A DNA stretch of 64,000 nt from Plastoroseomonas hellenica (GTDB lineage: Bacteria; Pseudomonadota; Alphaproteobacteria; Acetobacterales; Acetobacteraceae): the NCBI RefSeq assembly GCF_018129085.1, contig NZ_JAAGBB010000027.1:1-64000 (forward strand). Reading direction: 5' to 3'. Positions 17,650 to 25,377 of this stretch are shown here, one piece after another (within the stretch, counting starts at the first letter, position 1; each line of letters starts with the position of its first letter). The notes below the pieces were generated by a model that was not told the DNA's origin, searched no databases, and worked only from the letters and a program-made list of their open reading frames with translations. The position numbers and the translations under genes were made by a program.

Positions 17650-17756
17650 TGATTGGAGCATGGGAGCCGGGGTGGAGACGTGTCAAGCACCCTCTCTCCG
17701 GTCGATTGCATCAGCCCCGCTGGCTCAGAGCGCGCCGTGCGCTTGCAGCTGCCGAA

Positions 17757-17770
17757 GGAAAACGTTTACT
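17757..17770. promoter_or_regulatory. candidate LacI-type operator 2
   Basis: GGAAAACGTTTACT has the uninterrupted core AAAACGTTT and is palindromic at 10 of 14 positions. It sits 7 bp before the LacI start codon, where bound repressor would block its own expression. With the site at 17636 it brackets the divergent promoter region. Confidence 0.5.
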
Positions 17771-17777
17771 GGAACTT

Positions 17778-18782
17778 ATGACGACCGTCCTCGATGTGGC
17801 GCGCCGCGCCGGCGTCTCCTCGGCCACCGTCTCGCGCGTGCTGAACGGGCAGGCCACCGTCAATGCCGAGGCGCGGCTGCGCGTGCTGGCGGCCGCGGCC
17901 GAGCTCGGTTTCCAGCCCAACCGCATGGCGCAGAGCCTGCGCAGCGGCCGCGGCCGCACCGTCGCCATGCTGGTCGGTGATATCGAGCAGAACCTCTATT
18001 CCGCGCTGACCAAGCATGTGCAGGCGGTGCTGGGTCAGATCGGCCTCGACCTGCTGCTCTACAATCTCGACCACAGCCCGGACCGGCTGCGGAGCTTCCT
18101 GGCCATGGCGCCGTCGCTCGGGCTGCGCGGCCTGGCGCTGGCGACGACGGATGCGATCCCGGCGGCGTTCGACCCGGTCCTGCAGGGGCTGCAGCGTGGC
18201 GGCCTGACCTTGCTCTCCCTCGGCCAGCGCCTCGATGAGCGCGGCATCCCCTCGATCGTGCACGAGGAGCAGGCGGCCGGCGAGCGCGCGGTCCGCTTCC
18301 TGATCGAAAGTGGCCGCCATCCCGTGCTCTTCGCCGGGCGCATCACCGGATCCGCGATCGGCGCCGACCGCTATCGCGGCTATCGCGCGGCATTGGCGGG
18401 GGCGGGGCTGTCGCTGCGGCGGGACCTGATCTTCGACACCGCTACCGCATATCGCTACTCGGCTGGCTATGACGCGGTGCAGCGCGCGATCGAGGCCGGC
18501 ACGGAATTCGGCGCGGTGCAGGCCAGCAGCGACGAGATCGCGCTCGGCGCCATGGCCGCGCTGCACGACCACGGCCGCCGCGTGCCGGAGGATGTTGCGG
18601 TAATCGGCTTCGGCAACATCGACTGGGCCGCGCATACGCGCCCGGCGCTCACGACGCTGAGCGTCCACCACGACGCCGTCGCCGCCGCCCTCCGCTCCGC
18701 GCTCGAGAATACGGAAGCGGGGACGGAGGTGCCGATGCTGGTCAGCATCGGCCGCAGCCTGATCCGGCGCGCCTCCGCCTGA
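17778..18782 (+). CDS. LacI family transcriptional regulator
   Basis: A 334-residue repressor-type regulator. Residues 3-22 (TVLDVARRAGVSSATVSRVL) are the LacI helix-turn-helix, followed by the hinge helix region ending MAQSLRSGRGRT. The sugar-binding-protein-like effector domain starts near 62 (VAMLVGDIEQNLYSALTKHV). The open frame extends far upstream, but homology begins at MTTVLDVARR, so 17778 is the start. It diverges from the seven-gene operon that begins at 17579, and two CG-centred palindromes lie between them, so it very likely controls that operon and itself. The inducer is unknown and need not be a sugar. Confidence 0.93.
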   Translation: MTTVLDVARRAGVSSATVSRVLNGQATVNAEARLRVLAAAAELGFQPNRMAQSLRSGRGRTVAMLVGDIEQNLYSALTKHVQAVLGQIGLDLLLYNLDHSPDRLRSFLAMAPSLGLRGLALATTDAIPAAFDPVLQGLQRGGLTLLSLGQRLDERGIPSIVHEEQAAGERAVRFLIESGRHPVLFAGRITGSAIGADRYRGYRAALAGAGLSLRRDLIFDTATAYRYSAGYDAVQRAIEAGTEFGAVQASSDEIALGAMAALHDHGRRVPEDVAVIGFGNIDWAAHTRPALTTLSVHHDAVAAALRSALENTEAGTEVPMLVSIGRSLIRRASA

Positions 18783-19130
18783 ATCACGCGCGGCCAGGCG
18801 GTAAATCCAGGCGGAGACTTTCTCCGGAAGCAGCCGAGCATGCGGGCTCCGTTCCCCGGCGCGACGTATTTCTCGTTGATTTTCCTGTTTCACATAATTT
18901 CATAGTTTGAAATTGACAAACAGCGCCATTGATTCGGTAATTGGGTGGCTTCCTGTTGGAGACCCCGACGATGCCGTCTGCGCGCCGCGCGACCGAGACC
19001 GTCTCTCCCCGCCCCCTGCGGCGCGGCGGGATGCGTTGTCGGCGCATGTAAACGCGACACTGCATCCGAGCTTCCACAGACATCGCCCCAGCGCGCGCGG
19101 CGCGCCGCGGGACAGAGAGAGCACCATCCC
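18783..19130 (+). promoter_or_regulatory. 348-bp gap with an AT-rich promoter region
   Basis: No gene is recognisable in this gap between the LacI gene and the 69-codon gene. From about 18890 the base composition drops sharply. ATTTC and GAAAT form an inverted repeat around the sequence at 18897-18913, directly followed by TTGACA at 18913-18918. GGTAAT at 18936-18941 stands 17 bp further on, giving a plausible vegetative promoter. Transcription from there would leave a leader of roughly 180 bases before 19131. This is the likely promoter of the operon running to 25252. Confidence 0.45.
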
Positions 19131-19340
19131 ATGCGCCAATCGCGCCCCATCACCGAATCCGGCCATCTGATCGGTGTCGCCGCCAGCGACGACCGGGAGT
19201 GGTTCCTGATCGCCATCGACCCCCGCATCGAGGACCTGCACGGCGCCCGCTTCCGGGACGCCCAGGACGCCGAGCGGATGGCCCGCCGCATTTACGCACG
19301 TGAGACCGGACAAAGCATCGGCGCGGAGCTGCCGCGGTGA
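19131..19340 (+). CDS. conserved small hypothetical protein (69 residues)
   Basis: A 69-residue soluble protein with no signal peptide or membrane segment, starting at the ATG at 19131 behind an AGAGAGAG-type ribosome binding site. It reads as two short motifs, HLIGVAASDDREWFLIAID and DPRIEDLHGARF, ending in a basic helix with RMARRIYARE. I recall short alphaproteobacterial proteins of this shape but no known function. Its stop codon overlaps the GTG start of the Bug receptor gene (GTGA), so the two are coupled. The overlap and ribosome binding site argue that it is real. Confidence 0.65.
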   Translation: MRQSRPITESGHLIGVAASDDREWFLIAIDPRIEDLHGARFRDAQDAERMARRIYARETGQSIGAELPR

Positions 19341-20296
19341 TCTCGCGCCGCCTCCTGCTTGCTGCGCCGGCGCTGCTGCCGGCGCTCTCGGCCCGCGCCG
19401 ATGCTCGGCCGGTCACCCTGGTGGTGCCTTTTCCACCTGGCGGCGGCGTCGACGCCCTGGCGCGTGCGGTGGGCGAACGCCTGGCGCCGCGCCTCGGCGT
19501 GCCCGTCGTCATCGACAATCGGCCGGGCGGTTCCACCTCGCTCGCCGCCGGGCTGGTGGCGCGGGCGGAGCCGGATGGGCGCACGCTGCTGATCGGCACG
19601 CCGGCGCTCTCGATCAACCCGGTGCTGCAGCCCGCGCTGCCGCCGGGCGACCCGCGCGGCGCGCTGGTCGCGATCGGGCGCATCGCGACGCTGCCTTATG
19701 TGCTGCATGTCGGGCCGGCGGGGCGCGGCTTCGCGACGCTGGCCGATCTCATCGCCTGGGGGCGCGCCAACCCGGACCGGCTCGACTTCGCCAATTCCGG
19801 TACTGCGACGGCGACGCATCTTTCGGCCGCACTACTGGCGCATCGCGCCGGCATCAGCGTGACGCATGTGCCCTATCGCGGTGGTGCCCAGGCGGCGCTC
19901 GACATCGCGGCCGGGCGCGTGCACGGCATGTTCCAGCATGCGATCGAGGCCTTGCCGCTGCTGCGCGGGCGGGAGACGCGGGCGCTCGCGGTCAGCACGG
20001 CGGATCGTAGCAACGTGCTGCCCGAGGTGCCGGCGGTCGCCGAGACCGTCGCCGGCTTCGACACCGGCTCCTGGAACGGTCTTTTCGCGCCGCGCGGCAC
20101 GCCGCCTGCGATCGTCGCGCGGCTCAATGCGGCACTGAACGAGGCGCTGGCCGACCCGACCCTGGCGACGCTCTTCACGCCCCAGGCGACGCGCTTCATC
20201 CCCGGCCCGCCGGAGGCCCTGAGCGAGCTCCTGGAGTCCGAGATTGGCGGCTGGTCGGCGCTCGCATCCGCCACCGGCATCCGCGCGGAGAGCTGA
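19337..20296 (+). CDS. Bug-family (TctC) tripartite tricarboxylate transporter receptor
   Basis: A 319-residue periplasmic receptor of the Bug/TctC family. A short signal (LLLAAPALLPALSARADA) precedes the family start VTLVVPFPPGGGVDALARAV. Further family marks are VPVVIDNRPGGSTSLAA, PDGRTLLIGT, VTHVPYRGGAQAALDIAAGRV and the C-terminal AIVARLNAALNEAL. Such proteins bind small carboxylates or amides and pass them to TctAB-type membrane proteins, none of which is in this window. The GTG at 19337 overlaps the small gene upstream. Four bases separate it from the acyl-CoA-dehydrogenase-like gene. The ligand is unknown. Confidence 0.92.
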   Translation: MISRRLLLAAPALLPALSARADARPVTLVVPFPPGGGVDALARAVGERLAPRLGVPVVIDNRPGGSTSLAAGLVARAEPDGRTLLIGTPALSINPVLQPALPPGDPRGALVAIGRIATLPYVLHVGPAGRGFATLADLIAWGRANPDRLDFANSGTATATHLSAALLAHRAGISVTHVPYRGGAQAALDIAAGRVHGMFQHAIEALPLLRGRETRALAVSTADRSNVLPEVPAVAETVAGFDTGSWNGLFAPRGTPPAIVARLNAALNEALADPTLATLFTPQATRFIPGPPEALSELLESEIGGWSALASATGIRAES

Positions 20297-20299
20297 GCC

Positions 20300-21484
20300 G
20301 TGAACGCGATCACCCGGCCGTCCGCCCCCGTTCAGGACGGTGCGGCGCTCGCCACGCTGCCGCCGCTGCTCGCCGCCATCGCGGAGGAGGCGGTGCTGCG
20401 CGACCGCGACGCGCGTTTCCCCTTCGCCAGCCTGGCGCGGCTGCAGGCCGCGGGCGTGCTGGCGCTGACCGTGCCGACCGCGCTTGGCGGCGGCGGCGCC
20501 GGGCTGGCGCTCGCAGCCCAGGCGGTGCGCCAGGTGGGCGAAGCCTGTCCCTCCACCGCTCTGATCCTCGCCATGCAGCTCACCAAGCAGGCGGCGCTGG
20601 CGCGGCATGACGATGCACCCCCGGCACTGCGCGAGCGCATCGGGCGGGAAGCGGTGACTGAAGGCGCACTGCTCAATGCGTTGCGGGTGGAGCCGGAGCT
20701 CGGCTCGCCCTCGCGCGGCGGGCTGCCGGCGACCACCGCCTGGCGCGCGCCGGGCGGCTGGCGCATCAGCGGGCGCAAGCGCTACGCGACCGGCGCGCCG
20801 GGGCTGCGCTGGATGGATGTGCTGGCGCGCACCGATGAGGAGGCGCCGCGGCTCGGCAGCTTCTACGTCCATGGCGAGGCGCGCGGCATCACCATCCGCG
20901 AAAGCTGGAATCACCTGGGCCTGCGTGCTTCGGGCAGCCATGACGTCGTGTTCGAGGATGTCTTCGTCCCCGATGCGCATGTCGCGACCCTGGTGCCGGC
21001 GCCGGAGTGGAAGCCGGGCAATCCCGCACAGGCGGCCTGGAACGCGCTGCTGGTGGGGGCCGTCTATACCGGCGTCGCGCAGGCGGCGCGCCGCTGGATC
21101 ATCGGCTTCCTCAACCGCCGGGTGCCCTCGGGTCTCGGCCGCCCGCTGGCGACGCTCGAGCGGGTGCAGGAACAGGTCGGCGTCATCGAAGGGCTGCTCG
21201 CCACCAATGCGCGGCTGACCGAAGCGGTGGGAGAGGCCGTCGATGCCGGGCAGGTGCCCGCGCAGACCGAGAGCGGTCTCGTCAAGGTGACGCTCGCAGA
21301 GAATGCCGTGCGCGCGGTGGAGATCGCGGTCGCGCTCGCAGGCAATCACGGCCATGACCGCGCCTACCCGCTGGAGCGTCATTGGCGGGACGTGCAATGC
21401 GCGCGGGTGCATGTGCCGACCGCGGACGCCGCACATCTCGCGGCCGGGCGCGCGGCACTGGCGGCGGGAGGGACAGCCGGATGA
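20300..21484 (+). CDS. acyl-CoA dehydrogenase family flavoprotein
   Basis: A 394-residue flavoprotein of the acyl-CoA dehydrogenase superfamily. Visible are the N-terminal helical domain (residues about 1-130), the beta-domain signature NHLGLRASGSHDVVFEDVFVP near 205-225, and the C-terminal four-helix domain with AVEIAVALAGNHGHDRAYPLERHWRDVQ. The family includes true dehydrogenases and also FMNH2-dependent monooxygenases such as DszC and SfnC. With an LLM monooxygenase in the same operon and a sulfate importer next, a DszC/SfnC-like role in organosulfur breakdown is attractive but unproven. It starts with GTG at 20300; its stop overlaps the microprotein start. Confidence 0.85.
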   Translation: MNAITRPSAPVQDGAALATLPPLLAAIAEEAVLRDRDARFPFASLARLQAAGVLALTVPTALGGGGAGLALAAQAVRQVGEACPSTALILAMQLTKQAALARHDDAPPALRERIGREAVTEGALLNALRVEPELGSPSRGGLPATTAWRAPGGWRISGRKRYATGAPGLRWMDVLARTDEEAPRLGSFYVHGEARGITIRESWNHLGLRASGSHDVVFEDVFVPDAHVATLVPAPEWKPGNPAQAAWNALLVGAVYTGVAQAARRWIIGFLNRRVPSGLGRPLATLERVQEQVGVIEGLLATNARLTEAVGEAVDAGQVPAQTESGLVKVTLAENAVRAVEIAVALAGNHGHDRAYPLERHWRDVQCARVHVPTADAAHLAAGRAALAAGGTAG

Positions 21485-21561
21485 TCGGCCTGACGCTCCG
21501 CGCCGTGCTCGGGCTCGGCACCCTGCTGTCCTTGATCGCCATGAGTGGATTGATGCGATGA
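21481..21561 (+). CDS. 26-residue membrane microprotein, overlapping both neighbours
   Basis: An open frame of 26 codons plus stop fills the gap between the acyl-CoA-dehydrogenase-like gene and the second Bug receptor gene. Its ATG overlaps the upstream stop (ATGA at 21481-21484) and its own stop overlaps the downstream start (ATGA at 21558-21561). A GGGAGGGA ribosome binding site lies about 8 bases before the ATG. The product is almost wholly hydrophobic with one arginine near each end (TLRAVLGLGTLLSLIAMSG in the centre), consistent with one membrane helix. It could be a small membrane protein or merely a translated coupling device. I know of no named family. Confidence 0.55.
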   Translation: MIGLTLRAVLGLGTLLSLIAMSGLMR

Positions 21562-22514
21562 CCACGACACGCCGCGCGCTGTTCGGCGCGCTTCTCGCCG
21601 CCCCCGCGATCGCCCGGGCGCAGGATGGCTTTCCCGCCCGTCCGATCCGCTACGTCTGCCCTTTCCCGCCGGGGGCGACGAACGACAATGTCTCCCGCAC
21701 CATGGCGCGCGCCTTGCAGGCGCGGCTCGGGGTGCCGGTGGTGGTGGAGAACCGGGCGGGCGCCGGTGGCGGCGTTGGCGCGCGCTTCGTGGCGGAGAGC
21801 CGGCCGGACGGCCACACGCTGCTGAATGCCTCGGCCGGCAATCTCACCATCGCGCCGCATCTGAACCCGGTCGGCTACGACCCGCTGCGCAGCTTCGCCC
21901 CGGTCGCCTATGCCGGCGAAGCCTATAGCGTCGTTGCGGTGCATCCCTCGCTGCCGGTGCGCACGCTGCCCGAGCTCTTCGCCTATGCGCGCGCCAATCC
22001 CGGCCGGCTCAACTACGCCTCGGCCGGCATCGGTTCGGCCGGGCATCTGCGCGGCGCGTTGCTGATGGATGCGGCGGGCGCCGAGGCGGTGCATGTGCCC
22101 TTCCCGGGCAGCGCCGCGGCGGCGAACAGCGTGATCGCCGGCGACTGCCATCTGATCCTCGATCCGATCGCGGCGCCGCAGGTGCTCTCCGGCCGGCTGC
22201 GCGGCATCGCGACGGTCGGCGAGGATCGCTGGGACGCCTTCCCGGACCTGCCGACCGTTGCCGAGCACGGGGTCGGCGACAACTGGCCGTCCGGCGGCTG
22301 GTTCGGCCTCTTCGCGCCGGCCGGCACGGATCCGGAGATCGTGGCCACGCTCAACCGCGCCTTCAATGACAGCCTGGCCGAGCCCGAGGTGACGGCGGCG
22401 CTGCGCCGCTTCGGCCTGCGTCCCCTGGCGCTCTCGCCCGAAGCGGTCGCGAGGCGCGTCGTCGCCGACCATGCGGCGAGCGGCGCCGCCATCCACCGCC
22501 TCGGCATCGCCTGA
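21558..22514 (+). CDS. Bug-family (TctC) tripartite tricarboxylate transporter receptor
   Basis: A 318-residue periplasmic receptor with signal peptide TRRALFGALLAAPAIARAQ and the family landmarks IRYVCPFPPGATNDNVSRTM, VPVVVENRAGAGGGVGA and PDGHTLLNASAGN. The usual THVPYRG is varied to VHVPFPGSAAAANSVIAG, so its ligand pocket probably differs from that of the first Bug protein in this operon. The start at 21558 overlaps the microprotein stop. Having two dissimilar Bug receptors in one operon suggests two related ligands. No TctA/TctB partner is nearby. Confidence 0.9.
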   Translation: MTTTRRALFGALLAAPAIARAQDGFPARPIRYVCPFPPGATNDNVSRTMARALQARLGVPVVVENRAGAGGGVGARFVAESRPDGHTLLNASAGNLTIAPHLNPVGYDPLRSFAPVAYAGEAYSVVAVHPSLPVRTLPELFAYARANPGRLNYASAGIGSAGHLRGALLMDAAGAEAVHVPFPGSAAAANSVIAGDCHLILDPIAAPQVLSGRLRGIATVGEDRWDAFPDLPTVAEHGVGDNWPSGGWFGLFAPAGTDPEIVATLNRAFNDSLAEPEVTAALRRFGLRPLALSPEAVARRVVADHAASGAAIHRLGIA

Positions 22515-22528
22515 AGGAGGAATGCCCC

Positions 22529-23632
22529 ATGACGCTGCACGCCCCCGAATTCATCGGCATGATCTCCCATCGCCACGGTTCGGAGATTCATCCGGCCCAG
22601 GGTCCGATTCTCGATCCGGACTATGTCGCGCGCTTCGCCCGCGCACATGAGGATGCCGGCTTCGACCGCATCCTGGTCGCTTGGCACTCCTCGCATCCCG
22701 ATACGCTGCTGGTTGCTTCACACGCCGCCGTGCACGCGAAGCGCATTGGCTTCATGATCGCGCACCGGCCGGGCTTCATCGCGCCGACGCTCGCGGCGCG
22801 GCAATTCGCGACCTTCGACCAGCTCACCGGCGGGCGCGCCGCGATCCATGTGATCAGCGGCGGCAACCCGACCGAGCAGCGCGCCGATGGCGACTTCCTG
22901 TCGCACGACGAACGCTATGCGCGCTCGGACGAGTATGTCGGGCTGCTGCGCCGAGTCTGGACCAGCGAGGCACCCTTCGATCACGCGGGCACCTATTACC
23001 GCTTCGAACGCGCCTTCTCCGAGATCAAGCCGGTGCAAAAGCCGCATATCCCGATCTATTTCGGCGGCTCCTCTGATGCCGCGATCGCCGCGGCCGGCCG
23101 GCATGCCGACATCTATGCCTTCTGGGGCGAGACTTTGGAACAGGCGCGGGAGAGCATCGCCAAGGTCCGCGCCAGCACCGCGCGCGCCGGGCGGGACCCG
23201 GCCGCGATCCGCTTCTCGCTGAGCTTCCGCCCGGTGCTGGCCGGCACCGAGGAAGCCGCCTGGAAGCGCGCCAAGGACATCCTGGGGCGCATCCGGGCGA
23301 TCCGCGGCGATACCTTCGGCAAGGGCAATCCGAAGCCGGAGAGCATCGGGTCGAAGCGGCTGCTGGACGCAGCCGCCGGCGGTGCGGTGCGCGACAAGCG
23401 GCTCTGGACCGAAGTCGCGGCGGCGGTCGGCGCCGGCGCCAATACCACTGCCCTGGTCGGCACGCCGGAACAGGTGGCGGAAAGCCTCGCCGCCTATCAC
23501 GCGATCGGTGTCTCCACCTTCCTGATCCGCGGCTTCGATCCGCTGGAGGATGCGGTGGAATACGGCAACACCCTGCTGCCCGCGACTCGCGCCGCGATCG
23601 CGGCCGGGCCGGTGCCGGTCGCGGCGGAGTAA
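22529..23632 (+). CDS. LLM-class flavin-dependent monooxygenase, SsuD-like
   Basis: A 367-residue luciferase-like (LLM) monooxygenase resembling alkanesulfonate monooxygenase SsuD. Family landmarks include FDRILVAWHSSHPDTLLVAS around 45-65, RPGFIAPTLAARQFATFDQLTGGRAAIHVISGGNPTEQRADGD-type sequence around 85-125, and HIPIYFGGSSDAAI near 175. Such enzymes use FMNH2 and oxygen to cleave C-S or other bonds; the FMN reductase partner is not in this operon. A good AAGGAGG ribosome binding site precedes the start. With the sulfate importer downstream and an SsuABC-like importer upstream in the window, a sulfur-scavenging role is plausible. Confidence 0.88.
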   Translation: MTLHAPEFIGMISHRHGSEIHPAQGPILDPDYVARFARAHEDAGFDRILVAWHSSHPDTLLVASHAAVHAKRIGFMIAHRPGFIAPTLAARQFATFDQLTGGRAAIHVISGGNPTEQRADGDFLSHDERYARSDEYVGLLRRVWTSEAPFDHAGTYYRFERAFSEIKPVQKPHIPIYFGGSSDAAIAAAGRHADIYAFWGETLEQARESIAKVRASTARAGRDPAAIRFSLSFRPVLAGTEEAAWKRAKDILGRIRAIRGDTFGKGNPKPESIGSKRLLDAAAGGAVRDKRLWTEVAAAVGAGANTTALVGTPEQVAESLAAYHAIGVSTFLIRGFDPLEDAVEYGNTLLPATRAAIAAGPVPVAAE

Positions 23633-23691
23633 GAGCGCTCGGAACGAGCATGCCGTGCGTTGCGTGTTCCACAACGGAGGAGGACGCTGCC

Positions 23692-24522
23692 ATGCCACAG
23701 TCATCGCACATCGAAGCCACGCTGAACTTCCTGCGTCCGGTCGCCGGCCGGCCGGCGCGCTATGTCACTGATCCGCCGCCCGGCGTGCCGCGGACCAACA
23801 TCGAAAGCGAGCCGCACCGCGTCACGATCGAGAACGGGCGCCTGCGTGAGCACAGCTTCACTCTGGATGCGCATGGCTTCGCGCTGCTCAGGGCGCCGAC
23901 GCGCTTCACCGACTTCTATGACGAGGATGCGATCCGGGACCGCTATCTGCCGGAGGTGGAGGCCGTGCTGAAGCAGGCCCTGGGCGCATCGCGGGTCGTC
24001 GCCTTCGATCACAATGTCCGCAATGCCCGGCGCGCCGCCATCGACGCCGCGTTGCGGGAGCCGGCGAAGCGCGTGCACAACGACTATACATACCGCTCCG
24101 CCCCGCAACGCGTGCGCGACGTGCTGCCGGAGGAGGCGGAGCGGCTGCTGACGCGGCGCTTCGCGATCGTGAACCTCTGGCGCCCGATCGCGCCGGTGCT
24201 GGAGAGCCCGCTGGCGCTCGCCGAAGGGCTGAGCATCGCGGAGCGCGATCTGGTCGCCTCCGATCTGATCTATGCCGGCCGTATCGGGGAGACCTTCTCG
24301 GTAACCTGGAATCCGGCGCATCGCTGGGTCTATTTTCCCCACCAGCAGCCGGAGGAGGCCCTGTTGATCAAGTGCTACGACAGCGCGATCGATGGCCGCG
24401 CGCGGCTCTCGGCGCATGGCGCCTTCGACGATCCGACCTCGCCGCCGGACGCCCCGCCGCGCGAGAGCATCGAGGTGCGCACGCTGGTCTTCTGGGACGC
24501 GGAACACCCGGCCGATGCCTGA
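23692..24522 (+). CDS. CmcJ/NvfI-like oxidoreductase family protein
   Basis: A 276-residue soluble protein resembling the CmcJ/NvfI (fungal AsaB-like) family, which includes putative iron/2-oxoglutarate-type hydroxylases and proteins of cephamycin 7-methoxylation. Recognisable parts are FLRPVAGRPARYV near the N-terminus, VVAFDHNVRNARR around 103-115, the conserved VHNDYTYRSAPQRV around 126-140, FAIVNLWRPI near 162, and HRWVYFPHQQPEEALLIKCYDS near 210-232. The His-Asn-Asp and later His residues could form an iron site. The start at 23692 follows a GGAGGAGG ribosome binding site. Its 3' end overlaps the SDR start. Substrate unknown; probably modifies the compound handled by this operon. Confidence 0.8.
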   Translation: MPQSSHIEATLNFLRPVAGRPARYVTDPPPGVPRTNIESEPHRVTIENGRLREHSFTLDAHGFALLRAPTRFTDFYDEDAIRDRYLPEVEAVLKQALGASRVVAFDHNVRNARRAAIDAALREPAKRVHNDYTYRSAPQRVRDVLPEEAERLLTRRFAIVNLWRPIAPVLESPLALAEGLSIAERDLVASDLIYAGRIGETFSVTWNPAHRWVYFPHQQPEEALLIKCYDSAIDGRARLSAHGAFDDPTSPPDAPPRESIEVRTLVFWDAEHPADA

Positions 24523-25252
24523 GCCGAAGCGGGCCGCGATCGTGGTGGGCGTCGGCGCCGAGCGTGGCCTCGGCGCGGCGTTGGCGCGCCGCTTCGCGCG
24601 CGAAGGACTGCATGTGGTGGTCGCCGGGCGCACCCAGACCCGTCTCGACCAGGTCGCCGCCAGCATCCGCGCTGGCGGCGGCAGCGCGGAGGGCATCGCG
24701 GCCGACACCACGCGCGAGGCGGATGTCGTGGCGCTCTTCGATCGCGCCTTCACCGGCGATGCGGTGCCGGAGCTGGTGGTGTTCAACGCCGGCAACAATG
24801 TCCGCGCCCCGATCCGCGAATTGGAGGCGGAGGTTTTCGAGGCCGCCTGGCGCGTCGGCACGCTGGGCGGCTTTCTGGTGGGGCGGGAGGCGGCGCGGCG
24901 GCTGGTGTCGCTCGGGCGCGGCAGCATCCTCTTCACCGGCGCCAGTGCCAGCCTGCGCGGCCGCGCAGGCTTCGCGGGTTTCGCCGCCGCCAAGGCCGGG
25001 CTGCGCGCCGTCTCGCAATCCATGGCGCGGGAACTCGGGCCGCTCGGCATCCATGTCGCGCATGTCGTGATCGATGGCGGCATCGCCGGGGAGCGGCTGG
25101 AGAGCCGCGCGCCCCAGCGCGTAGCGGAAGCGGGGGAGGACGGGCTGCTCGATATCGACGCCATCGCCGAAGCCTATTGGCAATTGCACCGCCAGCACCG
25201 CTCGGCATGGACGCAGGAGCTGGATCTCCGACCCTTCAAGGAGAGCTTCTGA
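24515..25252 (+). CDS. short-chain dehydrogenase/reductase with Tyr-to-Phe change at the active site
   Basis: A 245-residue Rossmann-fold protein of the SDR family. The cofactor loop is AAIVVGVGAERGLGAALARRFA at about 7-28, with FNAGNN near 86. The catalytic serine region is SILFTGASAS, but where the family has YxxxK it reads FAAAK, so the usual proton-donating tyrosine is phenylalanine. The end is LRPFKESF. It starts at 24515, overlapping the previous gene by 8 bases, and closes the operon that began at 19131. It could use another residue, bind without catalysis, or belong to an SDR branch where Phe is normal. Confidence 0.85.
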   Translation: MPEPKRAAIVVGVGAERGLGAALARRFAREGLHVVVAGRTQTRLDQVAASIRAGGGSAEGIAADTTREADVVALFDRAFTGDAVPELVVFNAGNNVRAPIRELEAEVFEAAWRVGTLGGFLVGREAARRLVSLGRGSILFTGASASLRGRAGFAGFAAAKAGLRAVSQSMARELGPLGIHVAHVVIDGGIAGERLESRAPQRVAEAGEDGLLDIDAIAEAYWQLHRQHRSAWTQELDLRPFKESF

Positions 25253-25377
25253 TCCGCCCCGCTTCCGGGTGCGCGCCATCTCGTGAGCGTCGGCGGCGCA
25301 ATGTGTGAAGTAGTCTGCCTGTCGCCATTCGGGCGCGGCAGATCGAAGGTCCTCAGATCGGCACAACGGAGGCAGAC

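Noticed and set aside
16614-17777. LacI frame extended upstream to 722 residues
   Set aside because: The extra sequence is antisense to the M19-like gene; the helix-turn-helix must be N-terminal, starting at 17778.
25253-25377. Possible sulfur-responsive riboswitch before cysP
   Set aside because: I could not find a convincing multi-stem structure or conserved core in this 125-bp gap.
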